Source: Gammaproteobacteria bacterium (GTDB lineage Bacteria; Pseudomonadota; Gammaproteobacteria; Steroidobacterales; GCA-2729495). From it: a stretch of DNA of 49,420 bases. The stretch's first letter is position 1; every line of letters begins with the position of its first letter. The translations under genes were made by a program, and so were the position numbers. Location of the stretch: NCBI GenBank assembly GCA_030746435.1, contig JASLMV010000019.1, forward strand, positions 1-49,420, in the 5' to 3' direction. Under the pieces are notes generated by a model. The model worked only from the letters and a program-made list of their open reading frames with translations. It searched no databases and had not been told where the DNA came from. Below, in pieces: positions 40,309 through 48,048 of the stretch.

Positions 40309-41105
40309 GGCATGGATTCACCCTCATAACTGATAAACTGGCCGTTGTCGTCGAGCGTAAGTCCATCCATCACAGTGAGCATCTGGCTTACGCTGGCTTC
40401 CGTTTTAATTGAGCCCGGCATCTTCGCCAACTGCTCATTAGTACCCACCAGGCCGGGGTGGAGCATTACCACGGTTACACCACGCTTTTTTGTTTCGAAA
40501 GCCAGGGTATGGAAGTACATGTTGAGTGCTGCCTTACTGGCCTTGTAGTGGTACAGGATGGGCAGTTGCGAGCCGGCGACGAAGGAGCCCGAATCGCTGG
40601 ACATGACGATAACCTGCTTCATCTGCGATGCCTTCACATTTTCCATCAGCGCCTGGGCGACCTTCATCGGACCGATTGCGTTGACCTGGAAGAAACTGTC
40701 AGCAAGGTCCCAGTCGAGACGGGACAGCGGGCTCAATGCGGTTCCGGAGCCCGGGCCGCGGGCGGCATTCAGCAACAGGATGTCAATGGGTTGTTCGCTG
40801 TATTTGCGTGCCAGCGCTGCAATGTCTTCATTGCTCGTAACATCCAGCTGTTCGATGATGATATCGGGGTCATCGGCGGCGAGTTCGGCAAGCGTCGTTG
40901 CGCCATCCGGGTTCCGGGTTGTGGCGATAATTCGCCAGTCGCGCCCGGCAAGCCGGCGCACGAACTCGAAGCCGATACCGCGGTTCGAACCGGTTATCAA
41001 TACCGTTGGCTTGTATGTGGCACTGTTATCCGATGGTTCGGCGGTGTTACCGGTGCTGGTAAACAGCGCAAACAGCAATAGTGCTGCAGTCCTGTGAATG
41101 CTCAT
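40302..41105 (-). CDS. Exported short-chain dehydrogenase/reductase
   Basis: 267 residues from the ATG at MSIHRTAALLLFALFTSTG; a longer in-frame start would bury this signal. The hydrophobic leader followed by NTAEPSDN resembles a Sec signal peptide. The SDR core is complete: LITGSNRGIGFEFV (nucleotide loop), LLLNAARG in the place of NNAG, VIVMSSDSGS (catalytic Ser), YHYKASK (catalytic Tyr and Lys) and LHPGLVGT. NAD(P) is normally absent from the periplasm, so either the cofactor travels with the protein or the leader acts as a membrane anchor with a cytoplasmic domain. It diverges from the symporter gene. Confidence 0.82.
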   Translation of the reverse strand: MSIHRTAALLLFALFTSTGNTAEPSDNSATYKPTVLITGSNRGIGFEFVRRLAGRDWRIIATTRNPDGATTLAELAADDPDIIIEQLDVTSNEDIAALARKYSEQPIDILLLNAARGPGSGTALSPLSRLDWDLADSFFQVNAIGPMKVAQALMENVKASQMKQVIVMSSDSGSFVAGSQLPILYHYKASKAALNMYFHTLAFETKKRGVTVVMLHPGLVGTNEQLAKMPGSIKTEASVSQMLTVMDGLTLDDNGQFISYEGESMPW

Positions 41106-41198
41106 AGTGTTATCCGGTGCTGAAAAGCATATTTTAGCCCCGTCCGGTAAACGGGCTCCAACGCGGGATTGCTTAATAGCGTGCAAAACCGGATAGTG

Positions 41199-42491
41199 AT
41201 GCCCACCGTGGTCAAAAAACTCACTAAAAACCTGACTTTCTGGGTCCTGGTCGCGGGCGTGCTCGGCTATTTGACGGCGCTCGTCTTCGGTGACCCGGAA
41301 TGGACAGTCGATGTTTCCCCACCCCCGTTTTATGAGCTTATAGTACTACTGAAAACGGTATTTCTTGCGCTTCTGAAGATGCTCGTTGCACCGATTATTT
41401 TCTTTTCGCTTATCGGGGGCCTGCTTAATATCGGTGATGCAAGCAGGCTCAAGAACCTCGGCAGCATCACTATCAGCTATTACCTTTGTACGACCTTTAT
41501 TGCCATATGCATAGGGTTAACCGCGGTCTTTTTCATACACCCCTGGGTAGGCGCGGTTGAACAGATCACCGTTACTGCTTTGAGCACTGATCCGAATTAC
41601 GTTACGCCCGCGAAGTTTATTGACCAGAGCAGTGGTTCATTGTTGCAGGTCGCCAGGGGTTTGTTATCGACTGCCTTTACAAATCCCTTCACAGCGCTCG
41701 CGGAACTCAATATTCTGGCCATCGCAACGAATGCGTTCCTGTTCGGGCTGGCGATGGTCCTGGTAGTGCCGGCGAACAGCCCGCTTGTCGCGGGCGTGCA
41801 GCACATTAACGACATGCTCCACAAAGTGCTTGCGTGGGTCGTGCTCACAACGCCGTTCGGTATATTCGCAATTATTTTCGATGTAGCCCTGAGAAGTGGT
41901 GGGACCCTCCTGAATTCACTGTTGGGTTTCTGTGCAGTCGTCGTTGGGGGCACGCTGCTGCATGGTCTCGTGGTGTTGCCTTTAATAAGTAAATTCGTAG
42001 CTGGCGTTGGACCTGGCAGCTTTTTCAGTAAAGCGGGTAAACCATTGATGGTCGCTTTCGCCACCGCATCCAGTTCGGCGACATTGCCCGTCAGCATGCA
42101 GGCGGCGGAAGAAGAATTCGGTGTTTCGACTACGGTAAGCGGTTTCGTATTTCCGTTGGGCGCGACCATGAATATGGACGGTACGGCATTGTATGAAGGT
42201 ATTGCCGCCGTATTCCTCGCTTACCTGTTCGGCATAGACCTGGGCACGACGGGAATAGTCACAGTGTTTTTTATGGCGATGGTCTCGTCAATCGGTGCGC
42301 CGGGGATGCCGTCGGGCTCGATGGCCGGGATGCAGATGGTGCTGCTCGGGGCGGGTATCCCGCTTGAGGCAATCGGTATTCTGCTGGTAGTTGAGCGCCC
42401 GCTTGATACTATTCGCACCGCGGTTAATGTCGAGGGTGACCTGATCGGCGCGCTGGTCACACAGCGGTTTTTCAGCAAAACAGTTGCCTGA
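41199..42491 (+). CDS. Dicarboxylate/amino acid:cation symporter (DAACS family)
   Basis: 430 residues from ATG; upstream in-frame GTG and TTG are less favoured. About eight helices plus two hairpins. Family markers are ASSSATLPVSMQAAEE (the serine-rich re-entrant loop), FVFPLGATMNMDGTALYEG (substrate and sodium-binding NMDGT) and the late SIGAPGMPSGSMAGMQMVL. It takes up C4-dicarboxylates or acidic/neutral amino acids with Na+ or H+ across the inner membrane. The 93-bp gap to the divergent SDR gene must hold both promoters. Confidence 0.93.
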   Translation: MPTVVKKLTKNLTFWVLVAGVLGYLTALVFGDPEWTVDVSPPPFYELIVLLKTVFLALLKMLVAPIIFFSLIGGLLNIGDASRLKNLGSITISYYLCTTFIAICIGLTAVFFIHPWVGAVEQITVTALSTDPNYVTPAKFIDQSSGSLLQVARGLLSTAFTNPFTALAELNILAIATNAFLFGLAMVLVVPANSPLVAGVQHINDMLHKVLAWVVLTTPFGIFAIIFDVALRSGGTLLNSLLGFCAVVVGGTLLHGLVVLPLISKFVAGVGPGSFFSKAGKPLMVAFATASSSATLPVSMQAAEEEFGVSTTVSGFVFPLGATMNMDGTALYEGIAAVFLAYLFGIDLGTTGIVTVFFMAMVSSIGAPGMPSGSMAGMQMVLLGAGIPLEAIGILLVVERPLDTIRTAVNVEGDLIGALVTQRFFSKTVA

Positions 42492-42592
42492 ACGACTCCT
42501 TAGCCGGACTAGCCCGGTAGAATGCTAAAAGACAAGCGACCGGTCGGGTCGACCGGCGTAGAAACATCCGTTATCAAAGCGGGGGGCGCACC

Positions 42593-43357
42593 ATGAACAG
42601 CATGATGAAAGCAGTTGTTGCGGCAGCACTGATTATTCTGATAAGTGGATGTTCGACACAGCTCTCGAATAAGGCCGCTATTACAAGCGCCATTGCAAAT
42701 GAGTCCCGTACAGACGAACATCGCGAGCGCGACGCGCGCAGCAAGCCCGCCGAAATACTTGCCATGTTCGATCTGCGGCAGGGCGATGACGTGATCGACC
42801 TCATGGGCGGCGGCGGATACTACGCTGAGCTGATGCTCGGCGTGGTCGGTAATGAAGGCTCGGTTATCCTCCATAACAACACGCCGTACTCGCGCTTCGT
42901 CGAGAAGCAGCTCGAGGAGCGTTACGGTGACAACCAGTTCCCGGGCATCACCGTCATAAAGAGTGAAGTCGATGCCCTCGGGCTTGCAGAAAACAGTCTC
43001 GATGCGGCGCTGATGGTGATGTGTTACCACGACCTCTACTACCACAACCCCGAGCGCGGCTGGCACAACACCGATGTGGGCTTGTTTTTCAGCCAGGTTC
43101 GCGGCGCACTGAAACCGGGCGGCAAGCTGCTGGTTATTGACCATGCGGCAGCTGCGGGTACCGGCAGGGAATCGGCGCAGACCGTGCATCGTATCGACGA
43201 AGAATTTGCACGCGCGGAAATTCAAAGCTATGGCTTTGAGTATGTAGATAGCAGCGATGCGCTGCGCAACCCGGACGATGACTACAGCAAGATGGTCTTC
43301 GACAAGACGGTGCGCGGCAAGACCGACCGGTTTGCGTTGCTGTTTCGAAAGGACTGA
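42593..43357 (+). CDS. Lipoprotein with a class I methyltransferase domain (COG4798-like)
   Basis: 254 residues. Signal peptide with lipobox ILISGC. The domain resembles the predicted methyltransferases of COG4798: RDARSKPAEILAMFDLRQGD, DVIDLMGGGGYYAELMLGVV (the SAM loop, with MGGGG in place of the common GAGGG), MVMCYHDLYYH and GALKPGGKLLVIDH. An exported methyltransferase needs SAM outside the cytoplasm, where it is not normally supplied, so the fold may bind another ligand. The family is often found with signal peptides, which argues that the signal is genuine. Confidence 0.8.
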   Translation: MNSMMKAVVAAALIILISGCSTQLSNKAAITSAIANESRTDEHRERDARSKPAEILAMFDLRQGDDVIDLMGGGGYYAELMLGVVGNEGSVILHNNTPYSRFVEKQLEERYGDNQFPGITVIKSEVDALGLAENSLDAALMVMCYHDLYYHNPERGWHNTDVGLFFSQVRGALKPGGKLLVIDHAAAAGTGRESAQTVHRIDEEFARAEIQSYGFEYVDSSDALRNPDDDYSKMVFDKTVRGKTDRFALLFRKD

Positions 43358-43363
43358 CGAGGC

Positions 43364-43867
43364 TTAGTCGGAACCTGCGTAGCGTATACCCGTGACCAGG
43401 TAGTCGGTGCGCTGATTCGCGATCATAACGCTAACCTCGTCATCGGTTTCCTTCTTTAAAAGTGCCTTGGCCAGTGGTGAGTCGATACTGATCCAGCCTT
43501 TTCCTGCATTGGTTTCGTCCGGGCCAACGATACGGTATTCGATCGACGTGCTGTCGTCGATATTTTCGAGGGTGACCCAGGCGCCAAAAAATACTTTGCC
43601 CGCGTCCGGTGTCTCGCGCACCACGTTGAGCTTTGGCAGGCGTTTTTGCAGGTAGCGAATCCGGTAATCGATGCTGCCCAGTTCTTTTTTGCGGTAGATG
43701 TACTCCGCATTTTCCGACCGGTCACCTTCCGCGGCAGCGGCAGCCAGCGCCTTGACGACATCGCGCCGGCGCAGCCAGAGTTCTTTCAGTTCTTCCTGCA
43801 GGGTCTCATACCCTTCCGGTGTCACGTAGGGCGATGATTTCGGTGGTGGCGGTTTCCAGCGTCCCAT
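43364..43867 (-). CDS. greB: Transcription elongation factor GreB
   Basis: 167 residues. N-terminal coiled-coil: [47 protein letters not shown] (the acidic tip D-x-x-E-N-A-E) and [12 protein letters not shown]. The C-terminal FKBP-like half has [25 protein letters not shown] and [20 protein letters not shown]. GreB stimulates RNA cleavage by backtracked RNA polymerase. It converges with the lipoprotein methyltransferase gene, leaving 6 bp. Confidence 0.95.
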   Translation of the reverse strand: MGRWKPPPPKSSPYVTPEGYETLQEELKELWLRRRDVVKALAAAAAEGDRSENAEYIYRKKELGSIDYRIRYLQKRLPKLNVVRETPDAGKVFFGAWVTLENIDDSTSIEYRIVGPDETNAGKGWISIDSPLAKALLKKETDDEVSVMIANQRTDYLVTGIRYAGSD

Positions 43868-43901
43868 TTGTGCTAAAGGCCAGTCCTGCTATGGTGCGAA
43901 T

Positions 43902-44522
43902 GTGATTAAAGATATCAAAGCGCTGTACCTGCCGCTCGGGACCTTCGTCGTGAGCATGCTGGTCTGGTATGTCTGCTCGGTCGAACTGGGGTGGGGCGAG
44001 GCCGAGGCCGAACACGATCCGGCATCTGTCTGGTCCTATTTTCGCAGGGGCTGGATGATCGCGCTGGCAGTTGGGCTCCCGCTGCTGAGCAGGCAGGGCG
44101 GCTTTAAATCCTATGGCTGGCGCGTAACCTTACCCTGGCTGCTGGTTGCGGTTGTGATCGGGCTTGTCCAGGGCATGACCAACCGCGGCGGTTTCGAGAT
44201 GAGCGTGATTGCAGTGCTCGGTTCCGCGTACCACAGTTTTGCTGTTGAGATTTATTTTCGAGCGTACATGATCCAGGCCTTCTCGCGCGCTTTTAACGGA
44301 TTCTGGCCTCCGATCCTGTTGTCATCACTGATGTACGGCTTGTTTTACCTGAGCGTTTATCCTGCCATGCAGGAAAACCCGTTCGTATTCTACGTACCGT
44401 TTTTTACCGTACTCGGGATCGTATTCGGTTTTATCTACGCGAAGTCGAAGAGTTTCCTCATAACCTGGTGGTGTCACTGGGCCGCCGTGTTGCCGGTTAT
44501 TCCGGCACTTTTCGCCGCCTGA
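43902..44522 (+). CDS. CPBP (CAAX protease-like) membrane protein with degenerate motifs
   Basis: 206 residues from GTG, about six or seven membrane helices. The layout follows CPBP intramembrane proteases: motif 1 appears as VEIYFRAYMIQ (115-125; usual EExxxR, here the first Glu is Val), motif 2 as SLMYGLFYLS (142-151; usual FxxxH, His replaced by Tyr), and a final CHW (191-193). With two catalytic positions changed it is probably not an active protease and may act as a scaffold or transporter-like protein. The stop abuts that of the convergent UbiD gene. Confidence 0.68.
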   Translation: MIKDIKALYLPLGTFVVSMLVWYVCSVELGWGEAEAEHDPASVWSYFRRGWMIALAVGLPLLSRQGGFKSYGWRVTLPWLLVAVVIGLVQGMTNRGGFEMSVIAVLGSAYHSFAVEIYFRAYMIQAFSRAFNGFWPPILLSSLMYGLFYLSVYPAMQENPFVFYVPFFTVLGIVFGFIYAKSKSFLITWWCHWAAVLPVIPALFAA

Positions 44523-46163
44523 CTATTTATTGAGCTTGTCGGGCCACTTCGCGAGCACCTTTGCTATTGCATCCGGTGCTGCTTCTTCGAAAACAGTCCG
44601 ATTGAGTCGCTGGTAGATTTTTGGTCCGCCTTCCTCCGGCCACTGGCGGGTAGCGTCGATAATGATTTTGCTCGTGGTCAGACGGTCTGGCGAAGCCGGG
44701 TCAAGCGGGAAGGCACGCCGGTTCTCGATAATTTCGCTGGCCAATGCGGGTTGCCAGCGCGAGCCGACCGCAAAACGCACCGCCGATGAATCGAGCACGT
44801 CAACGTCGTCGTCCACGACAATTACGACGCGGGCCAGCGGATTAAACATGGCTGTCGGCCGGGCAACGTCGAGGGCCTGGCCTGGTGCATCTTTCTTGAT
44901 ACTTATATAAACCAGCCCCTGTGAATCATGCGGAGATTCATAATCCACGACCTGCGGATGGGATTTGCGCAAGTTATAGATATTCTCGGCGCGCTGGGGA
45001 GAGGTGATGTATTCCCGTACAACCCCTGTAAAGCTGTTCATTACCCAAGGATCTTTTCTGTGCGTCATTGTTTGTGCGGTCATGACGTAATTTCTTTCTT
45101 TCTTGTGCCCGAGGTAACCGTACATCTCGTGGTAGGGCCCTTCTTCCTCGAGGTTGACGATATCTACAGTCCCTTCGATAACGATTTCAGCATTCGCGGG
45201 TACCAGGAATGTGCCGCTTTCGGTTCGCACTACGTCGACGGCTTTGCCACGCAGCCCCCCCGCAACAGCCAGCTCGTCGATGGGGCCGCGGTTGCGGATG
45301 CGTGACGGTATGCGTGAACTGGACACCATCCAGGTCAAAGGATCCTGGCCTACGACCAGCGTGATCGGCATAGACGTCTCGCCGCGCTTGCGCGCAGCGT
45401 CCACCATCTTTATCCCTGTTTGCCCGCCCTCGAAGTTGATCATGATCTTGCGCGGTCCCTTGATCTGGCAGCGGTAGGTGCCGAAATTAACGCCCAGGCC
45501 AGGGTCCCTGGTAAAAACGGATGCCGTGTTGATATAGGGTCCGGCATCGCCGGGGTTGCCGCGCAGGAACGGGAATGCGAGCACGTCAATCTCGTCACCC
45601 TCTAGTCGTACCTGTTTGACAGGCGCTGCCTCGGCCGGCACCTCGCGAGGTTCAATTTCGTCCCAAACACCTTCGCTGGCCACGAGTTTTGCAAGCATTT
45701 TGCGGGTGACGTTTTGATACGTGGCCTTGGCATCATCCGGCACCACTTCGCCGCCCAGCAGTAAAGGTTCTGTACGCAGGTTCCCCTGCAGGTTGGCGAC
45801 GACCGGGCCCGGATATCGCCGGCCGTTTGCTCTAAGGTTCGTAAACATGACTGCCGGCGCGTCGCGCAGGCCGAACTCATCGATGAGCCGGTACATGATG
45901 GCGGTAGCTTCGTAGCTGTCCTGGTCGACACCGTCAAAGCGCTGCAGTAATCCTCGCTGTTCCAGTGCGGTGACAAAATCACGGATGCTATCGAACGGTG
46001 GTTCGAGTTTGTCGCCGGCTGAAGCTGCACCTGCTGTTTTCTGGGCTCCACCCGGTGCGGCGCAGGCAGCCAGTGGGGCTGCGGCGAGCGCGGCACCAGA
46101 ATTTATCAGCAGTCTTCTCGTAACCTGCAGGTCATTTAGCAAGTCAGGTTTGTCAGACGCCAT
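44523..46163 (-). CDS. Tat-exported UbiD-family decarboxylase
   Basis: 546 residues, GGGGGG before the ATG. The N-terminus has a twin-arginine motif (TRRLLIN) and a hydrophobic stretch ending in the lipobox LAAC, so a folded lipoprotein is predicted. The UbiD core follows: SIRDFVTALEQRGLLQRF, INTASVFTRDPGLGVNFGTYRCQI (prFMN and metal region with the conserved Arg), EIVIEGTVDIVNLEEEGPYHEMYGYLG (catalytic Glu region) and RVVIVVDDDVDVLD. UbiD enzymes reversibly decarboxylate aromatic or alpha,beta-unsaturated acids with prenylated FMN and are cytoplasmic. Tat transport would let the cofactor be loaded before export. No ubiX is in the window. Confidence 0.88.
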   Translation of the reverse strand: MASDKPDLLNDLQVTRRLLINSGAALAAAPLAACAAPGGAQKTAGAASAGDKLEPPFDSIRDFVTALEQRGLLQRFDGVDQDSYEATAIMYRLIDEFGLRDAPAVMFTNLRANGRRYPGPVVANLQGNLRTEPLLLGGEVVPDDAKATYQNVTRKMLAKLVASEGVWDEIEPREVPAEAAPVKQVRLEGDEIDVLAFPFLRGNPGDAGPYINTASVFTRDPGLGVNFGTYRCQIKGPRKIMINFEGGQTGIKMVDAARKRGETSMPITLVVGQDPLTWMVSSSRIPSRIRNRGPIDELAVAGGLRGKAVDVVRTESGTFLVPANAEIVIEGTVDIVNLEEEGPYHEMYGYLGHKKERNYVMTAQTMTHRKDPWVMNSFTGVVREYITSPQRAENIYNLRKSHPQVVDYESPHDSQGLVYISIKKDAPGQALDVARPTAMFNPLARVVIVVDDDVDVLDSSAVRFAVGSRWQPALASEIIENRRAFPLDPASPDRLTTSKIIIDATRQWPEEGGPKIYQRLNRTVFEEAAPDAIAKVLAKWPDKLNK

Positions 46164-46353
46164 GGCAGAATCCCCCCGATATATCGCCTGACAGCATCAT
46201 TTGCCATTAGTTTTCCCGGAGCATGATTTTTTCGCCCTCCGTGCGCGGTGCGGTTCGACGAATTGCGTGGCTTCGGGCAAGATATGAAATGCCTTCGGAA
46301 GGTGGCCGCCAGCCCGGCGAAACAAAAACAATACGAGACCAGGAAGGAAACAT

Positions 46354-46962
46354 ATGGAAACCAGGGACGCGATCCGCGCTCGCAGGGCGATCAAGCATTT
46401 TGATCCCAACCACGAAATGACCGACGAAGAAAAGCGGGAAATTATTTCCCACGCAATGCTGGCACCAACGGCATTTAATATTCAGCACTGGCGTTTTGTT
46501 GTCGTGGAAGATAAGGAATTGCGTAAGCAAATTCGGACTGTTGCCTGGGACCAGGCGCAGGTAACCGATGCGTCCATGTTTATCGTGTTGTGCGCGGACT
46601 TTAAAGCGTGGGAGAAGAATCCCGGTCGTTACTGGGACGATGCACCGCCCGCAGTCCGCGAGTTTATGCTGCCGGAAATCGAGAAGTACTACCTCGGGAA
46701 ACCCCAGGTTGAGCGCGATGAAGCATTCCGTTCCTGCGGAATAGTTGCACAGACTTTGATGCTGACGGCCCAATCGATGGGCTACAGTTCATGCCCGATG
46801 GACGGTTTTGATTTTGACGCAGTCGGCAAGTTAATAAATTTGCCCGACGATCACCTGATAACCATGTTCATCGCCATAGGCAAAGGAGTGCGGGACGCAT
46901 GGCCACGACCGGGGCCGCTGCCTATGAATGAAGTTGTAATTCCGAACCGCTTCGGCGCGTAA
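46354..46962 (+). CDS. Nitroreductase-family FMN oxidoreductase
   Basis: 202 residues; GGAAGGAAAC before the ATG. The N-terminal METRDAIRARRAIKHFDP contains the FMN-phosphate-binding RxRR-type motif. MLAPTAFNIQHWRFVVVED and the later AQTLMLTAQSMGYSSCPMDGF complete the fold. No signal peptide, so cytoplasmic. It reduces nitroaromatics, quinones or enones with NAD(P)H. It starts 190 bp from, and divergent to, the UbiD gene; the NmrA-like lipoprotein gene follows after 19 bp. Confidence 0.9.
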   Translation: METRDAIRARRAIKHFDPNHEMTDEEKREIISHAMLAPTAFNIQHWRFVVVEDKELRKQIRTVAWDQAQVTDASMFIVLCADFKAWEKNPGRYWDDAPPAVREFMLPEIEKYYLGKPQVERDEAFRSCGIVAQTLMLTAQSMGYSSCPMDGFDFDAVGKLINLPDDHLITMFIAIGKGVRDAWPRPGPLPMNEVVIPNRFGA

Positions 46963-46981
46963 CCAAAAGGAAGCCCAATCA

Positions 46982-47899
46982 ATGTTGTACCGATTTTCTC
47001 TTTACCTGCTGATCGCCTTGTTTATGGTGGCCTGTGCGGCAACCGGGACGGGTGAGCCGGAAACGATACTCGTCGGTGGCGCGACCGGGCGGCAGGGTAA
47101 TGCCGTGGTCGACGAGTTGCTGGCACGGGGTTACAGGGTCCGTGGCCTGACGCGTAAACCCGGGGGTAAGAAGGCTCTGGCACTCGCCGCCAAGGGAGTA
47201 GAAGTCGTCCAGGGAGATTACGCAGACAGCGGATCCCTGCTGGCAGCCATGGAAGGAGTCAGCAGGGTATTTTTCTACAGCGGGTTCTCACGGAATGAGG
47301 TCGCAGAAGGTAAGAACGTTATCGTGGCAGCGAACGAAGCGGCTATAGACCACCTTATCTATTCCTCAGGCGCCGCTGCGGAACCCGGGCACGGGATCGA
47401 GGGCGCGGCCAAGATGCAGGTCGAAATCGCGCTTGTGGAGAGCGGCGTTCCCTATACGGTATTCCGGCCCGTTGCGTTTATGGAGAATTTTCGCGGGCAA
47501 CAGGCACGCACGGATAAAAACGGTATCACCGATTCGCGCGCTCCCGATCGTCTGCTGCATTTCATTTCCATTCCCGATATCGGTTTTCTTGTAGCCGAAG
47601 CATTCGATTTCCCCGAACAGTGGAAAGGGGTTGCCGTAAATATAGCCAGCGACGTGATGACAGTCCGCGAGTACGTGGATACTTACAGCAAGGTTATGGG
47701 CCGGGAAGTTGCTTACAACCGGCAGCCACTGGAGGAATACCTGGCCGCGATGCCAAAACCTCTGCGGCCGCTATTTGATTGGTATGACAAGGTGGGTTAC
47801 GAAGCGGATGTCGAGGAACTGCGCCGGCGCTACCCTAACCTGATAACTTTCGAGCAATACCTGCGGGACACCGGCTGGGAGGATTGGCAGGCCGAATAG
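46982..47899 (+). CDS. NmrA-like NAD(P)-binding lipoprotein
   Basis: 305 residues. The signal peptide ends LFMVAC (lipobox). The rest is an atypical-SDR/NmrA-like fold: ILVGGATGRQGNAVVDELLARGYRVRGLTR (dinucleotide loop GGATGRQG), GVEVVQGDYADSGSLLAAMEGV, HLIYSSGAA, ESGVPYTVFRPVAFMENF and VNIASDVMTVREYVDTYSKVMG. NmrA-like proteins normally sense NAD(P) in the cytoplasm. Export of such a domain is odd and repeats the pattern of its neighbours. It is followed by a terminator. Confidence 0.83.
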   Translation: MLYRFSLYLLIALFMVACAATGTGEPETILVGGATGRQGNAVVDELLARGYRVRGLTRKPGGKKALALAAKGVEVVQGDYADSGSLLAAMEGVSRVFFYSGFSRNEVAEGKNVIVAANEAAIDHLIYSSGAAAEPGHGIEGAAKMQVEIALVESGVPYTVFRPVAFMENFRGQQARTDKNGITDSRAPDRLLHFISIPDIGFLVAEAFDFPEQWKGVAVNIASDVMTVREYVDTYSKVMGREVAYNRQPLEEYLAAMPKPLRPLFDWYDKVGYEADVEELRRRYPNLITFEQYLRDTGWEDWQAE

Positions 47900-47916
47900 C
47901 CAGAAGCCTTGCATGG

Positions 47917-47944
47917 CAGGGGCTTCAGGCCCCTGAGTAATTTT
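47917..47944 (+). terminator. Rho-independent terminator after the NmrA-like gene
   Basis: CAGGGGC-TTCAG-GCCCCTG stem followed by AGTAATTTT. It separates the nitroreductase-NmrA transcript from the last gene. Confidence 0.65.
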
Positions 47945-48048
47945 GGGAAACAGTGCAACAAGACGGACCGGGGTATACACCTTAAGCCTGCATTAAGGTT
48001 TATATTATCCCCAACAATTATCACGACATCAGTAAAGGCATATCTTCC

